Source: Rhodovulum marinum
Lineage (GTDB): Bacteria; Pseudomonadota; Alphaproteobacteria; Rhodobacterales; Rhodobacteraceae
Length of the DNA: 64,000 nucleotides
NCBI RefSeq assembly: GCF_004343075.1
Contig: NZ_SLXP01000003.1
Location: 124,001-188,000 of the forward strand
Reading direction: 5' to 3'
The notes under the pieces are model-generated. The model had not been told where the DNA came from and made no database searches. It worked only from the letters and a program-made list of their open reading frames with translations. Shown here one piece after another: positions 9,249 to 17,567 of the stretch (its first letter is position 1; each line of letters starts with the position of its first letter). Position numbers and translations under genes: made by a program.

Positions 9249-10448
9249 ATGATCCGTTACGATTGCCTGATCCTCGGCGCGGGCGCCGCAGGGATGATGT
9301 GCGCGGCCCATGCCGCGGCCCGCGGCGCACGCGTGCTGGTTCTGGACCATGCCAAGGCACCGGGCGAGAAGATCCGGATTTCGGGTGGCGGGCGATGCAA
9401 CTTCACCAACCTGCACGCCGGACCGGGCAACTTCCTGTCGGAGAACCCGCATTTCGCCAAGTCGGCGCTGGCCCGCTATACACAGTGGGATTTCATCGAC
9501 CTCGTCACCCGCCACGGTATCGGTTGGCATGAAAAGACGCTGGGCCAGCTGTTCTGCGACGACAAGGCCACGCGGATCGTGGCGATGCTGGTCGAGGAAA
9601 TGCGCCGCGCGGGGGCCGCGTTGCGGCTGCAGGCGCCGGTCGCGGATGTGGCCCATGGGCCAGAGGGGTTTCGGGTTACGCTGGCCTCGGGCGAGGTGCT
9701 GGGTGCGAATGCGATGGTTCTGGCCACCGGCGGAAAATCGATCCCGAAGATGGGGGCAACGGATTTCGCCCACCGCGTGGCGCGCGGATTTGGCCACCGA
9801 GTGACCGAAACGCGGCCCGGGCTGGTGCCCTTGACGCTGAGCGGAGCGGTGCTGGAGGGGCTGAAACCGCTGGCGGGGCTGTCGGTGCCCGTCATCGCGA
9901 CCGCCGGCGGCGCGCAGTTCGAAGAGGGGCTTCTTGTTACCCACCGGGGCCTGTCGGGGCCTTCGATCCTGCAGATCTCGAATTACTGGCGCGAGGGCGA
10001 CGAGATCGCGCTGAACCTGCTGCCGGGACAGGACGCGGTGGCTGCACTTAAGGCGCTTAGGACCGAACGGGGCCGGAAATCGGTGGGCAATGCACTGGCC
10101 ACGCGGCTGCCTGCGCGGATGGCGGCCCATGCGGCGGCGCGCGCGGGGCTTGCCGATAACATGGCGGACCTGTCGGACAGGGGGCTGACGAGGCTGGCCG
10201 AGGCGCTGACCGATTGGCGGCTGACGCCCGCCGGCACCGAAGGCTATCGCACCGCCGAGGTCACGCTGGGCGGGATCGCGACCGACGGGATCGACGCGCG
10301 CAGCCTGGAGAGCCGACATGTGCCGGGACTTTACATGATCGGCGAGGCGGTGGACGTGACCGGCTGGCTGGGCGGCTTCAACTTCCAGTGGGCGTGGTCG
10401 TCGGGCTGGGCCGCGGGTAGCGCAATCGCCGAACGAGCCGCCGGATGA
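9249..10448 (+). CDS. NAD(P)/FAD-dependent oxidoreductase, BaiN/HI0933-like
   Basis: A 399-residue HI0933-family flavoprotein. The N-terminal Rossmann motif is CLILGAGAAGMMCAAHAA, followed by the family segment EKIRISGGGRCNFTN near residue 45; the C-terminus has IATDGIDARSLESRHVPGLYMIGEAVDVTGWLGG (given here only as a region, residues about 340-375), which closes the FAD site. Family members are putative reductases of unsaturated ring substrates or RNA-modification-related flavoproteins, and most are uncharacterised. It stands alone between the cytochrome pair and xth. Function beyond a flavin-dependent oxidoreductase is not supported. Confidence 0.87.
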   Translation: MIRYDCLILGAGAAGMMCAAHAAARGARVLVLDHAKAPGEKIRISGGGRCNFTNLHAGPGNFLSENPHFAKSALARYTQWDFIDLVTRHGIGWHEKTLGQLFCDDKATRIVAMLVEEMRRAGAALRLQAPVADVAHGPEGFRVTLASGEVLGANAMVLATGGKSIPKMGATDFAHRVARGFGHRVTETRPGLVPLTLSGAVLEGLKPLAGLSVPVIATAGGAQFEEGLLVTHRGLSGPSILQISNYWREGDEIALNLLPGQDAVAALKALRTERGRKSVGNALATRLPARMAAHAAARAGLADNMADLSDRGLTRLAEALTDWRLTPAGTEGYRTAEVTLGGIATDGIDARSLESRHVPGLYMIGEAVDVTGWLGGFNFQWAWSSGWAAGSAIAERAAG

Positions 10449-10459
10449 TGGACTTTGTT

Positions 10460-10493
10460 GCCTCCGGCGGGGATATTTGAAGCCAGAAGAAGG
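10460..10493 (+). repeat. extragenic repeat copy A (before xth)
   Basis: GCCTCCGGCGGGG, then ATATTTGAA, then GCCAGAAGAAGG. Two further copies lie at 11291-11324 (inverted) and 58791-58818. It ends 11 bp before the xth ATG, so its purine-rich end or the following GGGAG probably acts in ribosome binding. I recall this sequence as common between genes in Rhodobacterales; its role is unknown. Confidence 0.75.
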
Positions 10494-10504
10494 TGGGAGC
10501 GGCC

Positions 10505-11284
10505 ATGCGGATCGCGACGTTCAACATCAACGGGGTCAAGGCGCGGATGGAGACGGTGCTGGGCTGGCTGGACGAGGCCGCGCCCGACGTGGCGCTTCTG
10601 CAAGAAATCAAGTCGGTCGACGAGGCCTTCCCGCGCGGGCCCTTCGAGGACCGCGGATACAACGTGGAAACCCACGGACAAAAGGGGTTCAACGGCGTTG
10701 CGATCCTGTCGAAACTGCCGCTGGAGGACGTGGTGCGCGGGTTGCCCGGCGATGATGGCGACGACCAGGCGCGCTGGATCGAGGCCACCGTGGTGGGGGA
10801 CCGCGCGGTGCGGCTGTGTTGCCTGTACCTGCCCAATGGCAACCCCGCACCGGGGCCGAAATACGACTACAAGCTGGCCTGGATGGAACGGCTCGCGGCG
10901 CGCGCGCGCGATCTGCTCGCCGCCGAGGAACCGGCGATCATGGCCGGCGATTACAACGTGATCCCCCAGGACGAGGACGCCGCCCGCCCCGAGGCCTGGA
11001 AGGACGACGCGCTGGCCCGCCCGGAAACTCGCGCCGCCTTCCGGCGGATCGTCAACCTGGGCTTCACCGAGGCATTCCGCACCCGAATCCGGGGCTCGGG
11101 CCATTACTCGTTCTGGGATTACCAGGCCGGCGCCTGGAACCGCAACGATGGCATCCGGATCGACCACATGCTTCTGACGCCGCAAGCCGCCGACCTGCTG
11201 GCCGACGCCCGGATCGAGAGCGAGATCCGTGGCGGCGAGAAACCCTCGGACCATGTCCCGGTCTGGATCACCCTCGACGCCTGA
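10505..11284 (+). CDS. xth: exodeoxyribonuclease III (AP endonuclease)
   Basis: A 259-residue EEP-fold Mg2+-dependent nuclease that cuts 5' of abasic sites and has 3'-to-5' exonuclease activity in base-excision repair. Conserved catalytic segments are MRIATFNINGVKAR (Asn), LLQEIKSVDE (metal-binding Glu), YLPNGNP, MAGDYNVIP (Asp/Asn) and the terminal SDHVPVWI (Asp/His). The ATG at 10505 is preferred over 10493 because MRIATFN is the family N-terminus. The gene is flanked closely by inverted copies of the extragenic repeat. The XthA and ExoA subtypes cannot be separated by eye. Confidence 0.95.
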   Translation: MRIATFNINGVKARMETVLGWLDEAAPDVALLQEIKSVDEAFPRGPFEDRGYNVETHGQKGFNGVAILSKLPLEDVVRGLPGDDGDDQARWIEATVVGDRAVRLCCLYLPNGNPAPGPKYDYKLAWMERLAARARDLLAAEEPAIMAGDYNVIPQDEDAARPEAWKDDALARPETRAAFRRIVNLGFTEAFRTRIRGSGHYSFWDYQAGAWNRNDGIRIDHMLLTPQAADLLADARIESEIRGGEKPSDHVPVWITLDA

Positions 11285-11290
11285 CCGTCG

Positions 11291-11324
11291 TTCTTCTTCT
11301 TGGCACAAATACCCCGCCGGAGGC
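11291..11324 (-). repeat. extragenic repeat copy B (after xth, inverted)
   Basis: On the minus strand it reads GCCTCCGGCGGGG, TATTTGT, GCCAAGAAGAAGAA; the first 13 bases are identical to copy A. It starts 6 bp after the xth stop, in opposite orientation to copy A. Confidence 0.75.
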
Positions 11325-11345
11325 GCGCACGCGGCACGCGTGCGC
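11325..11345. terminator. GC-rich hairpin after xth
   Basis: GCGCACGCG-GCA-CGCGTGCGC, a perfect 9-bp stem 40 bp after the xth stop and between convergent genes. It lacks a T-run, so it may block transcript decay or cause pausing rather than be a classical terminator. Confidence 0.4.
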
Positions 11346-11632
11346 CACGCCCAACGCCGGACAAGCGGGGCGCAGCCCCGTGCGGGCCGGGGGCGGGAGC
11401 GCCTCGGATCAAGGTTGTCGCCTCGGCAACGCATGACCCTGCCGAATGCCAGAAGACCGAGCGGTGGAGGATTACCTCGGCCGACGCCCCAGAGCCGATG
11501 CCGGTTCCGCGGCGCCCCCGGGACCCGAAGACTTGGGGTTGTGATCGACGAGGCCGTGAGTTTGACCTGAACACGGGGCTCGCCCGCGGCGGCCTAAGCC
11601 GTTCGGACAAGTCCCTTCGGGGGCGCAGCCGG

Positions 11633-12829
11633 TCAGGGCATCGGTGCGGCGGTCAGCGGATATCGGGCGGCGACGTCATGGGCATAGACCCAATCGAATC
11701 GCTTCAGCGGCCCGCCGGGCGCGAGCGCCCCGCCGATCCTGAGCGCGGCATGGGCCGCGGCGCGCAGGGGGGGGAAGCTGATGTGGTAGTTGCGCGCATT
11801 CTTGGTGGCCATGTCGACGATGCGCGTCGTGCGCGGACGGCGTTCCACCTGGTAGGCAGAAAGCGCGGTGTCGGTGTCGGGGTGCCGCTCAAGGCAGGCG
11901 GCCAGAACCCACGCATCCTCGAGTGCCATGTTCGCTCCCTGCGCAAGGAAGGGCAGCGTCGGATGCGCCGCATCCCCCAGGATCGCCGCAGGCCCGCCGT
12001 GCCAGCGCGCCGCCACCGGGTGACGGAACAGCCCCCACAGGTTGACCCGTTCGACCCGTGCAAGCAGATCGGGCACACCCGCCCCGAACCCGGCAAAGGC
12101 ACGGCGCAGGTTCGCGGGATCGTCGTCGTGATTCCAGCCCTCGTCGACCCAGTCGGCGCGCTCTTCGACGGCGACGATGTTGATCAGCTCGCCCCCGCGC
12201 AGCGGATAATGCACCAGGTGGCGACCGGGCCCCATGAAGACGTTCGCTACCGGGGCGACCGGCCCCGTCGCGGGCACCAGCGCACGCCATGCGACCTGGC
12301 CGGTAAAGGCCGGTGCGGCGCGCCCATTCAGAAGACCGCGCACGACCGAGTGCAACCCATCCGCCCCGATCAACAGATCGGCGGTCAGGTGCGCGCCCTG
12401 TGCGGTGGTCAGATGCGCCCGCCCGTCCTCGAACGCGACACCGGTGATCTCGTGCAGAAGCCGAATCTGGACACCGGCCGCGCGTGCGGCGCGGGCCAAC
12501 TTCTCGACCAGGTCGGCACGGTGGATGAAATAGTAATCCCCGGCCGCACCGGACAGGTCGAGGCGCAGAACCTCGCGCCCCGCGCGATAGTCGCGCAGCA
12601 CGACCTCGCGGCCCTGCACACCATGGGCCGCCAGTTCATTCCCGAGACCCAGGGCCCTGAGTACCGCGACGCCATTGGGGCTTATCTGCAGGCCTGCGCC
12701 GACCTCGCGTATCGCGTCGGCGCGTTCCAGAACCGCCACTTCGGCGCCCCGGCGGGCCAGCGCGGCCGCTGCCGCGAGGCCGGCGATGCCGGCCCCGAGG
12801 ATGGTTATCTTGCGCCCTGTCAGGGGCAT
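11633..12829 (-). CDS. FAD-dependent monooxygenase (salicylate-hydroxylase-like)
   Basis: A 398-residue class A flavoprotein monooxygenase. FAD-binding elements are visible: ITILGAGIAGLAAAAAL (GxGxxG, residues 9-25), the DG motif in LLIGADGLHSVVR near residue 160, and the GD motif in AILGDAAHPTLPFLAQGAN near residue 290. These enzymes use NAD(P)H and O2 to hydroxylate aromatic rings; closest in style are salicylate or 3-hydroxybenzoate hydroxylases. No aromatic-degradation genes adjoin it, so the substrate is open. It ends convergent to xth and starts 22 bp downstream of dksA. Confidence 0.88.
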   Translation of the reverse strand: MPLTGRKITILGAGIAGLAAAAALARRGAEVAVLERADAIREVGAGLQISPNGVAVLRALGLGNELAAHGVQGREVVLRDYRAGREVLRLDLSGAAGDYYFIHRADLVEKLARAARAAGVQIRLLHEITGVAFEDGRAHLTTAQGAHLTADLLIGADGLHSVVRGLLNGRAAPAFTGQVAWRALVPATGPVAPVANVFMGPGRHLVHYPLRGGELINIVAVEERADWVDEGWNHDDDPANLRRAFAGFGAGVPDLLARVERVNLWGLFRHPVAARWHGGPAAILGDAAHPTLPFLAQGANMALEDAWVLAACLERHPDTDTALSAYQVERRPRTTRIVDMATKNARNYHISFPPLRAAAHAALRIGGALAPGGPLKRFDWVYAHDVAARYPLTAAPMP

Positions 12830-12851
12830 GCGCCCTCTCCCGGTCGGTCCG

Positions 12852-13274
12852 TCAATCGTCGCGGTGGACGCGTTCGCGGCGTTCGTGGCGTTCCTGCGCC
12901 TCGAGGCTGAGCGTCGCGATGGGCCGCGCGTCCAGCCGTTTCAGCGAGATCGGTTCGCCGGTCTCTTCGCAATAGCCGTATTCGCCGTTCTCGATGCGAC
13001 GCAGCGCCGCGTCGATCTTGGCCACCAGCTTGCGCTGCCGGTCGCGGGTCCGCAGTTCCAGCGCGCGGTCGGTTTCCTCGCTGGCGCGGTCCGCGACATC
13101 GGGAATGTTGCGGCTGGAATCCTGAAGCCCTTCAAGGGTTTCACGGCTTTCGTTGAGAATGTCGTTCTTCCAGGCGATCAGCTTGCGGCGGAAGTATTCG
13201 AGCTGACGCTCGTTCATGAAGGGTTCGTCTTCCGCAGGACGGTAATCGTCGGGCAAGAAAACTTCGGCTTTCAT
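12852..13274 (-). CDS. dksA: RNA polymerase-binding transcription factor DksA (single-cysteine type)
   Basis: A 140-residue DksA. It binds the secondary channel of RNA polymerase and, with ppGpp, reprograms transcription on starvation. The coiled-coil tip has the DxxDxA motif (DVADRA, Asp59, Asp62, Ala64). The C-terminal globule keeps only one of four zinc-ligand cysteines: Cys102, with Thr105, Ser123 and Ala126 at the other places (CEET, TLSLEA). Such Cys-poor DksA proteins are known in alphaproteobacteria and in Pseudomonas DksA2. The start at 13274 (MKAEVFLPDDYRPA) follows GGGAG at good spacing; the in-frame codon at 13313 is less likely. Confidence 0.93.
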   Translation of the reverse strand: MKAEVFLPDDYRPAEDEPFMNERQLEYFRRKLIAWKNDILNESRETLEGLQDSSRNIPDVADRASEETDRALELRTRDRQRKLVAKIDAALRRIENGEYGYCEETGEPISLKRLDARPIATLSLEAQERHERRERVHRDD

Positions 13275-13464
13275 CCCTGCTCCCTTGTCTGGGCCGGGCG
13301 AAAACTCCTTCATCGCTATCTCTCCCCCGGCACGTATCGGGGCTGGCTATAGCCCGATCGCCGCACCGTGTCACTAGTGTTCTGGCCAAATACATGGCGC
13401 TTGCCAGTTTGTGAAGGGGCGCTATGGTCGCCTACGATTTCAATCGGAAACTTCGAGAGTTGCC

Positions 13465-14301
13465 ATGGCGTTCAGCTCGACCGAAAGCTATGTGGCCGCC
13501 GACGACCTGGCGATCGCGGTGAACGCGGCGGTGGCATTGGAACGACCGCTTCTGGTCAAGGGCGAGCCCGGCACCGGCAAGACGGAGCTGGCCCGCCAGG
13601 TGGCGCAGTCGCTGGGCCTGCCGCTGATCGAGTGGCATATCAAGTCCACCACACGCGCCCAACAGGGGCTTTACGAATACGACGCCGTCAGCCGTTTGCG
13701 CGACAGCCAGCTGGGCGACGAGCGCGTGCATGACATCGCCAACTACATCAAGCGCGGAAAGCTGTGGCAGGCCTTTGCCGCGCCGGGCAAGGTGGTGCTG
13801 CTGATCGACGAGATCGACAAGGCCGATATCGAGTTCCCCAACGACCTGTTGCAGGAACTCGACCGGATGGAATTCCACGTCTACGAAACCGGCGAGACGG
13901 TGCGCGCCACCCATCGCCCCGTGGTCATCATCACGTCGAACAACGAAAAGGACCTGCCTGACGCGTTCCTGCGGCGCTGTTTCTTTCATTACATCCGCTT
14001 CCCCGACATCGAGACGATGAAGCGGATCGTCGAGGTGCATCACCCGGGCATCAAGAGCGACCTGTTGCATGGCGCCCTGACCCAGTTCTACGAGATCCGA
14101 GAGATGGACGGGCTGAAGAAACGGCCGTCGACCTCGGAGGTGCTGGACTGGCTGAAACTGTTGCTGGCCGAAGACCTGAGTGCCGAGGACCTGCGCCGCG
14201 ACGGGCGCAGCGCGCTGCCGCGGCTGCACGGGGCGCTTTTGAAGAACGAACAGGACGTGCAGCTGTTCGAGCGACTGGCCTTCATGGCGCGGCGCGGCTG
14301 A
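13465..14301 (+). CDS. MoxR-family AAA+ ATPase
   Basis: A 278-residue AAA+ ATPase of the MoxR branch: Walker A GEPGTGKT (residues 33-40), Walker B VVLLIDEIDKAD (around 110-121), sensor 1 VVIITSNNEKDLPDAFLRRC with the arginine finger. MoxR ATPases work as chaperones with VWA-domain partners in metal insertion or complex assembly; the likely partner is the VWA protein at 16327-17511. The ATG at 13465 starts MAFSSTESYVAADDLA; the frame is open further back to 13411 but that part is not family-like. Divergent from dksA. The neighbours between it and the VWA gene are a GNAT and a DUF2927 lipoprotein. Confidence 0.92.
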   Translation: MAFSSTESYVAADDLAIAVNAAVALERPLLVKGEPGTGKTELARQVAQSLGLPLIEWHIKSTTRAQQGLYEYDAVSRLRDSQLGDERVHDIANYIKRGKLWQAFAAPGKVVLLIDEIDKADIEFPNDLLQELDRMEFHVYETGETVRATHRPVVIITSNNEKDLPDAFLRRCFFHYIRFPDIETMKRIVEVHHPGIKSDLLHGALTQFYEIREMDGLKKRPSTSEVLDWLKLLLAEDLSAEDLRRDGRSALPRLHGALLKNEQDVQLFERLAFMARRG

Positions 14302-14441
14302 GGGCGCGACGCGCGCGGCCCGGACACAGCGCCGCGCGGATCCCTTGTGACATGCGGCGCGGCCTTGTGCTGGCCCGCGCGGTTCCGCAAGATGCGCGTG
14401 CGGGCACCCCTTTCCGGGTGCCGCTTTCGAAAGGTCGATCC

Positions 14442-14894
14442 TTGCCTGACGTGACTATCCGCCCGCTGCGCCCCGAGGACATGGCCGAGTGGCGCCGGCT
14501 GTGGACCGCCTACCTGGAATTCTACGAAACATCTGTGGCGCCCGAGGTCTATGAGACGACCTTTGCGCGGCTGCTGCACGGGGGAGACCCGAACATGGGG
14601 TGCCGGCTGGCCCTGATCGACGGGAAGGTGGTCGGGCTGGCGCATTTCATCTTTCACAACCATTGCTGGAAACCCGAAGGCGTGTGTTACCTGCAGGACC
14701 TTTTCGCCGAGCCGCAAGCCCGCGGAAAGGGCGTGGGACGGGCGCTGATCCGGGCGGTTTACGCGGTGGCCGACGCCCGCGACGTGCCCACGGTCTATTG
14801 GATGACCAATGCCGCGAACGCGCCCGCGCGCGCTTTGTATGACCAAATCGGCGCGCTGACGCCGTTCATCAAGTACCAGCGGAGCCCGGCATGA
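14442..14894 (+). CDS. GNAT-family N-acetyltransferase
   Basis: A GNAT acetyltransferase of about 150 residues. The acetyl-CoA pyrophosphate loop is DLFAEPQARGKGVGRALI (Q/RxxGxG/A), and the C-terminal WMTNAANAPARALYDQIGA is the usual final helix-strand. I chose the TTG at 14442 (LPDVTIRPLRPEDMAEW) because the fold begins there and an AAAGG lies upstream; an ATG at 14352 would add 30 residues unlike the family. The stop overlaps the next gene's ATG (ATGA). Acceptor substrate unknown. Confidence 0.82.
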   Translation: MPDVTIRPLRPEDMAEWRRLWTAYLEFYETSVAPEVYETTFARLLHGGDPNMGCRLALIDGKVVGLAHFIFHNHCWKPEGVCYLQDLFAEPQARGKGVGRALIRAVYAVADARDVPTVYWMTNAANAPARALYDQIGALTPFIKYQRSPA

Positions 14895-16258
14895 GAGGGG
14901 CGCGCGCCCTCGTTCTGGCCAGCGTCCTGGCGCTGGCCGGATGTGCCGGACCGGTCTCGGAAATGCCGGGCCGGCTGCCGCCCTCGCCCGCCGCACTGCC
15001 GCCGATGAAGACCTTTCCGGCCCGTGCGGTTGCGGCGCCGATGCGGTCGAACGTTCAGATCGCGCAGGATTTCCTGGACCTGTCGTTCCGGATGGAAAGC
15101 GGCCGGCCGCTGGCGGTGATGTCGCGGTTCGAGGGGCCGGTCCGGGTGCGGGTCACCGGTGCCGCACCGCCCAGCCTGGGCCCCGACCTTGCCGCGCTTC
15201 TGGTCCGGCTGCGGCGGGAGGCGGGGATCGACATCGCCCGCGTCGGTGCCGATCAGTCCGCCGAGGTCACGATCGAGGTGCTGCCACGGGCCCGGCTGCA
15301 ACGGCTGGTGCCGCAGGCGGCCTGTTTCGTGGCGCCAAGGGTGTCGAGCTGGGACGAATACCGCCGCGCCCGCCGGTCCAGCACCGTCGACTGGACGACG
15401 CTGATCCGGCGCGAGCGGGTGGCGATCTTCCTGCCCGGCGATGTCAGCCCGCAAGAGGTGCGCGATTGCCTGCACGAGGAACTGGCCCAGGCGCTGGGGC
15501 CGCTGAACGACCTGTACCGGCTGCCAGATTCCGTCTTCAACGACGACAATTTCCACACGGTTCTGACCGGGTTCGACATGCTGATCCTGCGTGCCTATTA
15601 CGCGCCGGATCTGCGGGCAGGCATGACGCGCGGTCAGGTGGCCGAGGTTCTGCCGGGCCTTTTGGCGCGGCTGAACCCGCGTGGTGCGCAGCGCAGCGGC
15701 GGCCTTGTGGCGCCGACCACGCGCGATTGGATCGACCAGATCGAGACCGCCCTTGGCCCGGGCACGCCGACGCCGCGCCGGCGCATCGCCGCAGAGCGCG
15801 CCGTGTCGATCGCCCAGGCGCGCGGCTGGCGCGACACGCGGCTGGCCTTCAGCCTGTTCGCGCTGGGCCGGCTTTCGCTGGGCCAGGATACCGACGCGGC
15901 GCTTGCGGCCTTTCTGGGTGCGGGGCAGATCTATGCCGCCCGCCCCGAAACGCAGGTACAGGCCGCGCATGTGGCGATGCACCTGGCGGCCTTCGCTCTG
16001 TCCTCGGGCCAGCCGCGCACGGCGCTTGGCCTGGTGAACGAAAGCCTGGGCGCGGCGATACGGGGGCAGAATGCCTCGCTGCTTGCGACGATGTTGATGA
16101 TCAAGGCCGAGGCGCTGGACGCGCTGGGCCGGGCGGGCGAGGCGCGCGCTGTGCGCGCCGATGCGCTGGGCTGGGCGCGTTACGGGTTCGGGGCGGATGC
16201 CGAGGTGCGCGCCCGGCTGGACGAAATCGCGGCCCTGTCGCCCGGACGCGCCGGTTAG
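14891..16258 (+). CDS. DUF2927-domain lipoprotein
   Basis: A 455-residue predicted lipoprotein. The signal ends in the lipobox LALAGC with Cys18, so it is exported and lipidated. Residues about 50-270 match my recollection of DUF2927, including the tract DCLHEELAQALGPLNDLYRLPDSVF, whose HEExxQ and later acidic residues look like a gluzincin-type metalloprotease site (seen as residues about 190-215). The C-terminal third is helical with TPR-like hairpins (DTRLAFSLFALGRLSLGQ). Coupled to the GNAT gene upstream and 68 bp before the VWA gene. Function is not established; protease activity is an inference. Confidence 0.8.
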   Translation: MRGARALVLASVLALAGCAGPVSEMPGRLPPSPAALPPMKTFPARAVAAPMRSNVQIAQDFLDLSFRMESGRPLAVMSRFEGPVRVRVTGAAPPSLGPDLAALLVRLRREAGIDIARVGADQSAEVTIEVLPRARLQRLVPQAACFVAPRVSSWDEYRRARRSSTVDWTTLIRRERVAIFLPGDVSPQEVRDCLHEELAQALGPLNDLYRLPDSVFNDDNFHTVLTGFDMLILRAYYAPDLRAGMTRGQVAEVLPGLLARLNPRGAQRSGGLVAPTTRDWIDQIETALGPGTPTPRRRIAAERAVSIAQARGWRDTRLAFSLFALGRLSLGQDTDAALAAFLGAGQIYAARPETQVQAAHVAMHLAAFALSSGQPRTALGLVNESLGAAIRGQNASLLATMLMIKAEALDALGRAGEARAVRADALGWARYGFGADAEVRARLDEIAALSPGRAG

Positions 16259-16326
16259 GCGCACCACGACAGGAGACCGGCCCAAGCCCCCTTCCCGCAC
16301 CGGGCCTTCCGCCCTATCCTTCGGCC

Positions 16327-17511
16327 ATGTTCCTGCCGTTCTTCCAGACGTTACGCGATTCCGGGATTCCCGTATCCCTGCGGGAATACCTGGGTTTTCT
16401 AGAAGGCGTGAAGGCCGGGCTGGTGACCTATGACATCGAGGGGTTCTATCACCTCGCCCGCACCGCGATGGTCAAGGACGAGCGCCTGCTCGACCGGTTC
16501 GACCGTGCCTTTGCCCAGGCCTTCGGCGGCCTCGAGGAGATTGGCCCCGGCGAGGTGCTGGAGGCGCTGAACCTGCCCGAGGAGTGGCTGCGCAAGCTGG
16601 CCGAGAAACACCTGAGCGAGGAGGAACGCGCCGAGATCGAGGCGCTGGGCGGGTTCGACAAGCTGATGGAGGCGCTGAAACAGCGCCTGAAGGAACAGGA
16701 AGGCCGCCACCAGGGAGGTAACAAGTGGATCGGAACGGCAGGCACCTCGCCCTTCGGCGCCTGGGGCTATAACCCCGAGGGCGTGCGCATCGGCCAGGAT
16801 CGGTCACGCCATCGCCGGGCGGTCAAGGTCTGGGACCGGCGCGAGTTCCGCAATCTCGACGACAGCGTCGAACTGGGCACGCGCAACATCAAGGTGGCGC
16901 TGAAACGGCTGCGCCGCTGGGCACGAGCCGGGGCGCACGAGGAACTGGACCTGGACGAGACAATCCGCGCGACCGCCGATCACGGCTATCTGGACGTCAA
17001 GACCCGCCCCGAGCGGCACAACGCGGTCAAGGTGATCCTGTTTCTCGACGTGGGCGGGTCGATGGACGACCATATCCGGGTGGTCGAGGAACTGTTCTCG
17101 GCCGCGCGTGCAGAGTTCAAGCACCTGGAGCACTACTATTTCCACAACTGCATCTACGAGGGGGTCTGGCGCGACAACCGTCGGCGCTGGTCCGAGGTGA
17201 TCCCGACGCGCGAGCTGTTGCGCACCTACGGGCCGGATTACAAATGCATCTTCGTGGGGGACGCCAGCATGTCACCCTACGAGATCGCCTTTGCCGGCGG
17301 CGCGAACGAGCACTGGAACGAAGAGCCCGGACGGGTCTGGCTGGAGCGTGTGCGCGCGCAGTGGCCCGACAACCTGTGGATCAACCCCGTGCCAGAGGCG
17401 CGCTGGCCCTATAGCCAGTCGATCGCGATGATCCGCGAGATCTTCGAGGGCCAGATGGTGCCGATGACACTGGAAGGGATCGAACGGGGGATGAAGGCGT
17501 TGGGGCGCTGA
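16327..17511 (+). CDS. VWA-domain protein (CoxE-like), probable MoxR partner
   Basis: A 394-residue cytoplasmic protein. The N-terminal half is helical and charged; the C-terminal half is a von Willebrand A domain starting near residue 232 (HNAVKVILFLDVGGSMDDH). The metal-ion-dependent adhesion site is D-V-G-G-S (Asp241, Gly243, Ser245) rather than DxSxS, a variant common in CoxE-like proteins. The family works with MoxR ATPases, and a MoxR gene lies 2 kb upstream on the same strand. Start ATG 16327 (MFLPFFQTLRDSGIPVSLREYL) is clear. The frame upstream of it is open but is only the shadow of the DUF2927 gene. Confidence 0.9.
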   Translation: MFLPFFQTLRDSGIPVSLREYLGFLEGVKAGLVTYDIEGFYHLARTAMVKDERLLDRFDRAFAQAFGGLEEIGPGEVLEALNLPEEWLRKLAEKHLSEEERAEIEALGGFDKLMEALKQRLKEQEGRHQGGNKWIGTAGTSPFGAWGYNPEGVRIGQDRSRHRRAVKVWDRREFRNLDDSVELGTRNIKVALKRLRRWARAGAHEELDLDETIRATADHGYLDVKTRPERHNAVKVILFLDVGGSMDDHIRVVEELFSAARAEFKHLEHYYFHNCIYEGVWRDNRRRWSEVIPTRELLRTYGPDYKCIFVGDASMSPYEIAFAGGANEHWNEEPGRVWLERVRAQWPDNLWINPVPEARWPYSQSIAMIREIFEGQMVPMTLEGIERGMKALGR

Positions 17512-17567
17512 CCTGGCGCGCGCCCACCGCGCGGTTGCGGATTGCCAGCCCGCCATCCCCGCCCCAT

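Larger units (their letters stand above)
11285..11632. other. intergenic region between xth and the flavin monooxygenase
   Basis: 348 bp between convergent genes. It holds extragenic repeat copy B (11291-11324), a perfect 9-bp GC-rich hairpin (GCGCACGCG/CGCGTGCGC, 11325-11345) and a smaller one (CGGGGC-GCA-GCCCCG, 11366-11380). There is no T-run after either. Beyond 11380 I see no credible gene on either strand. Confidence 0.6.

Noticed and set aside
14941-17511. One 856-codon frame covering the DUF2927 and VWA region
   Set aside because: Only the part from 16327 is real (VWA protein). The first 460 codons are an out-of-frame shadow of the DUF2927 gene.
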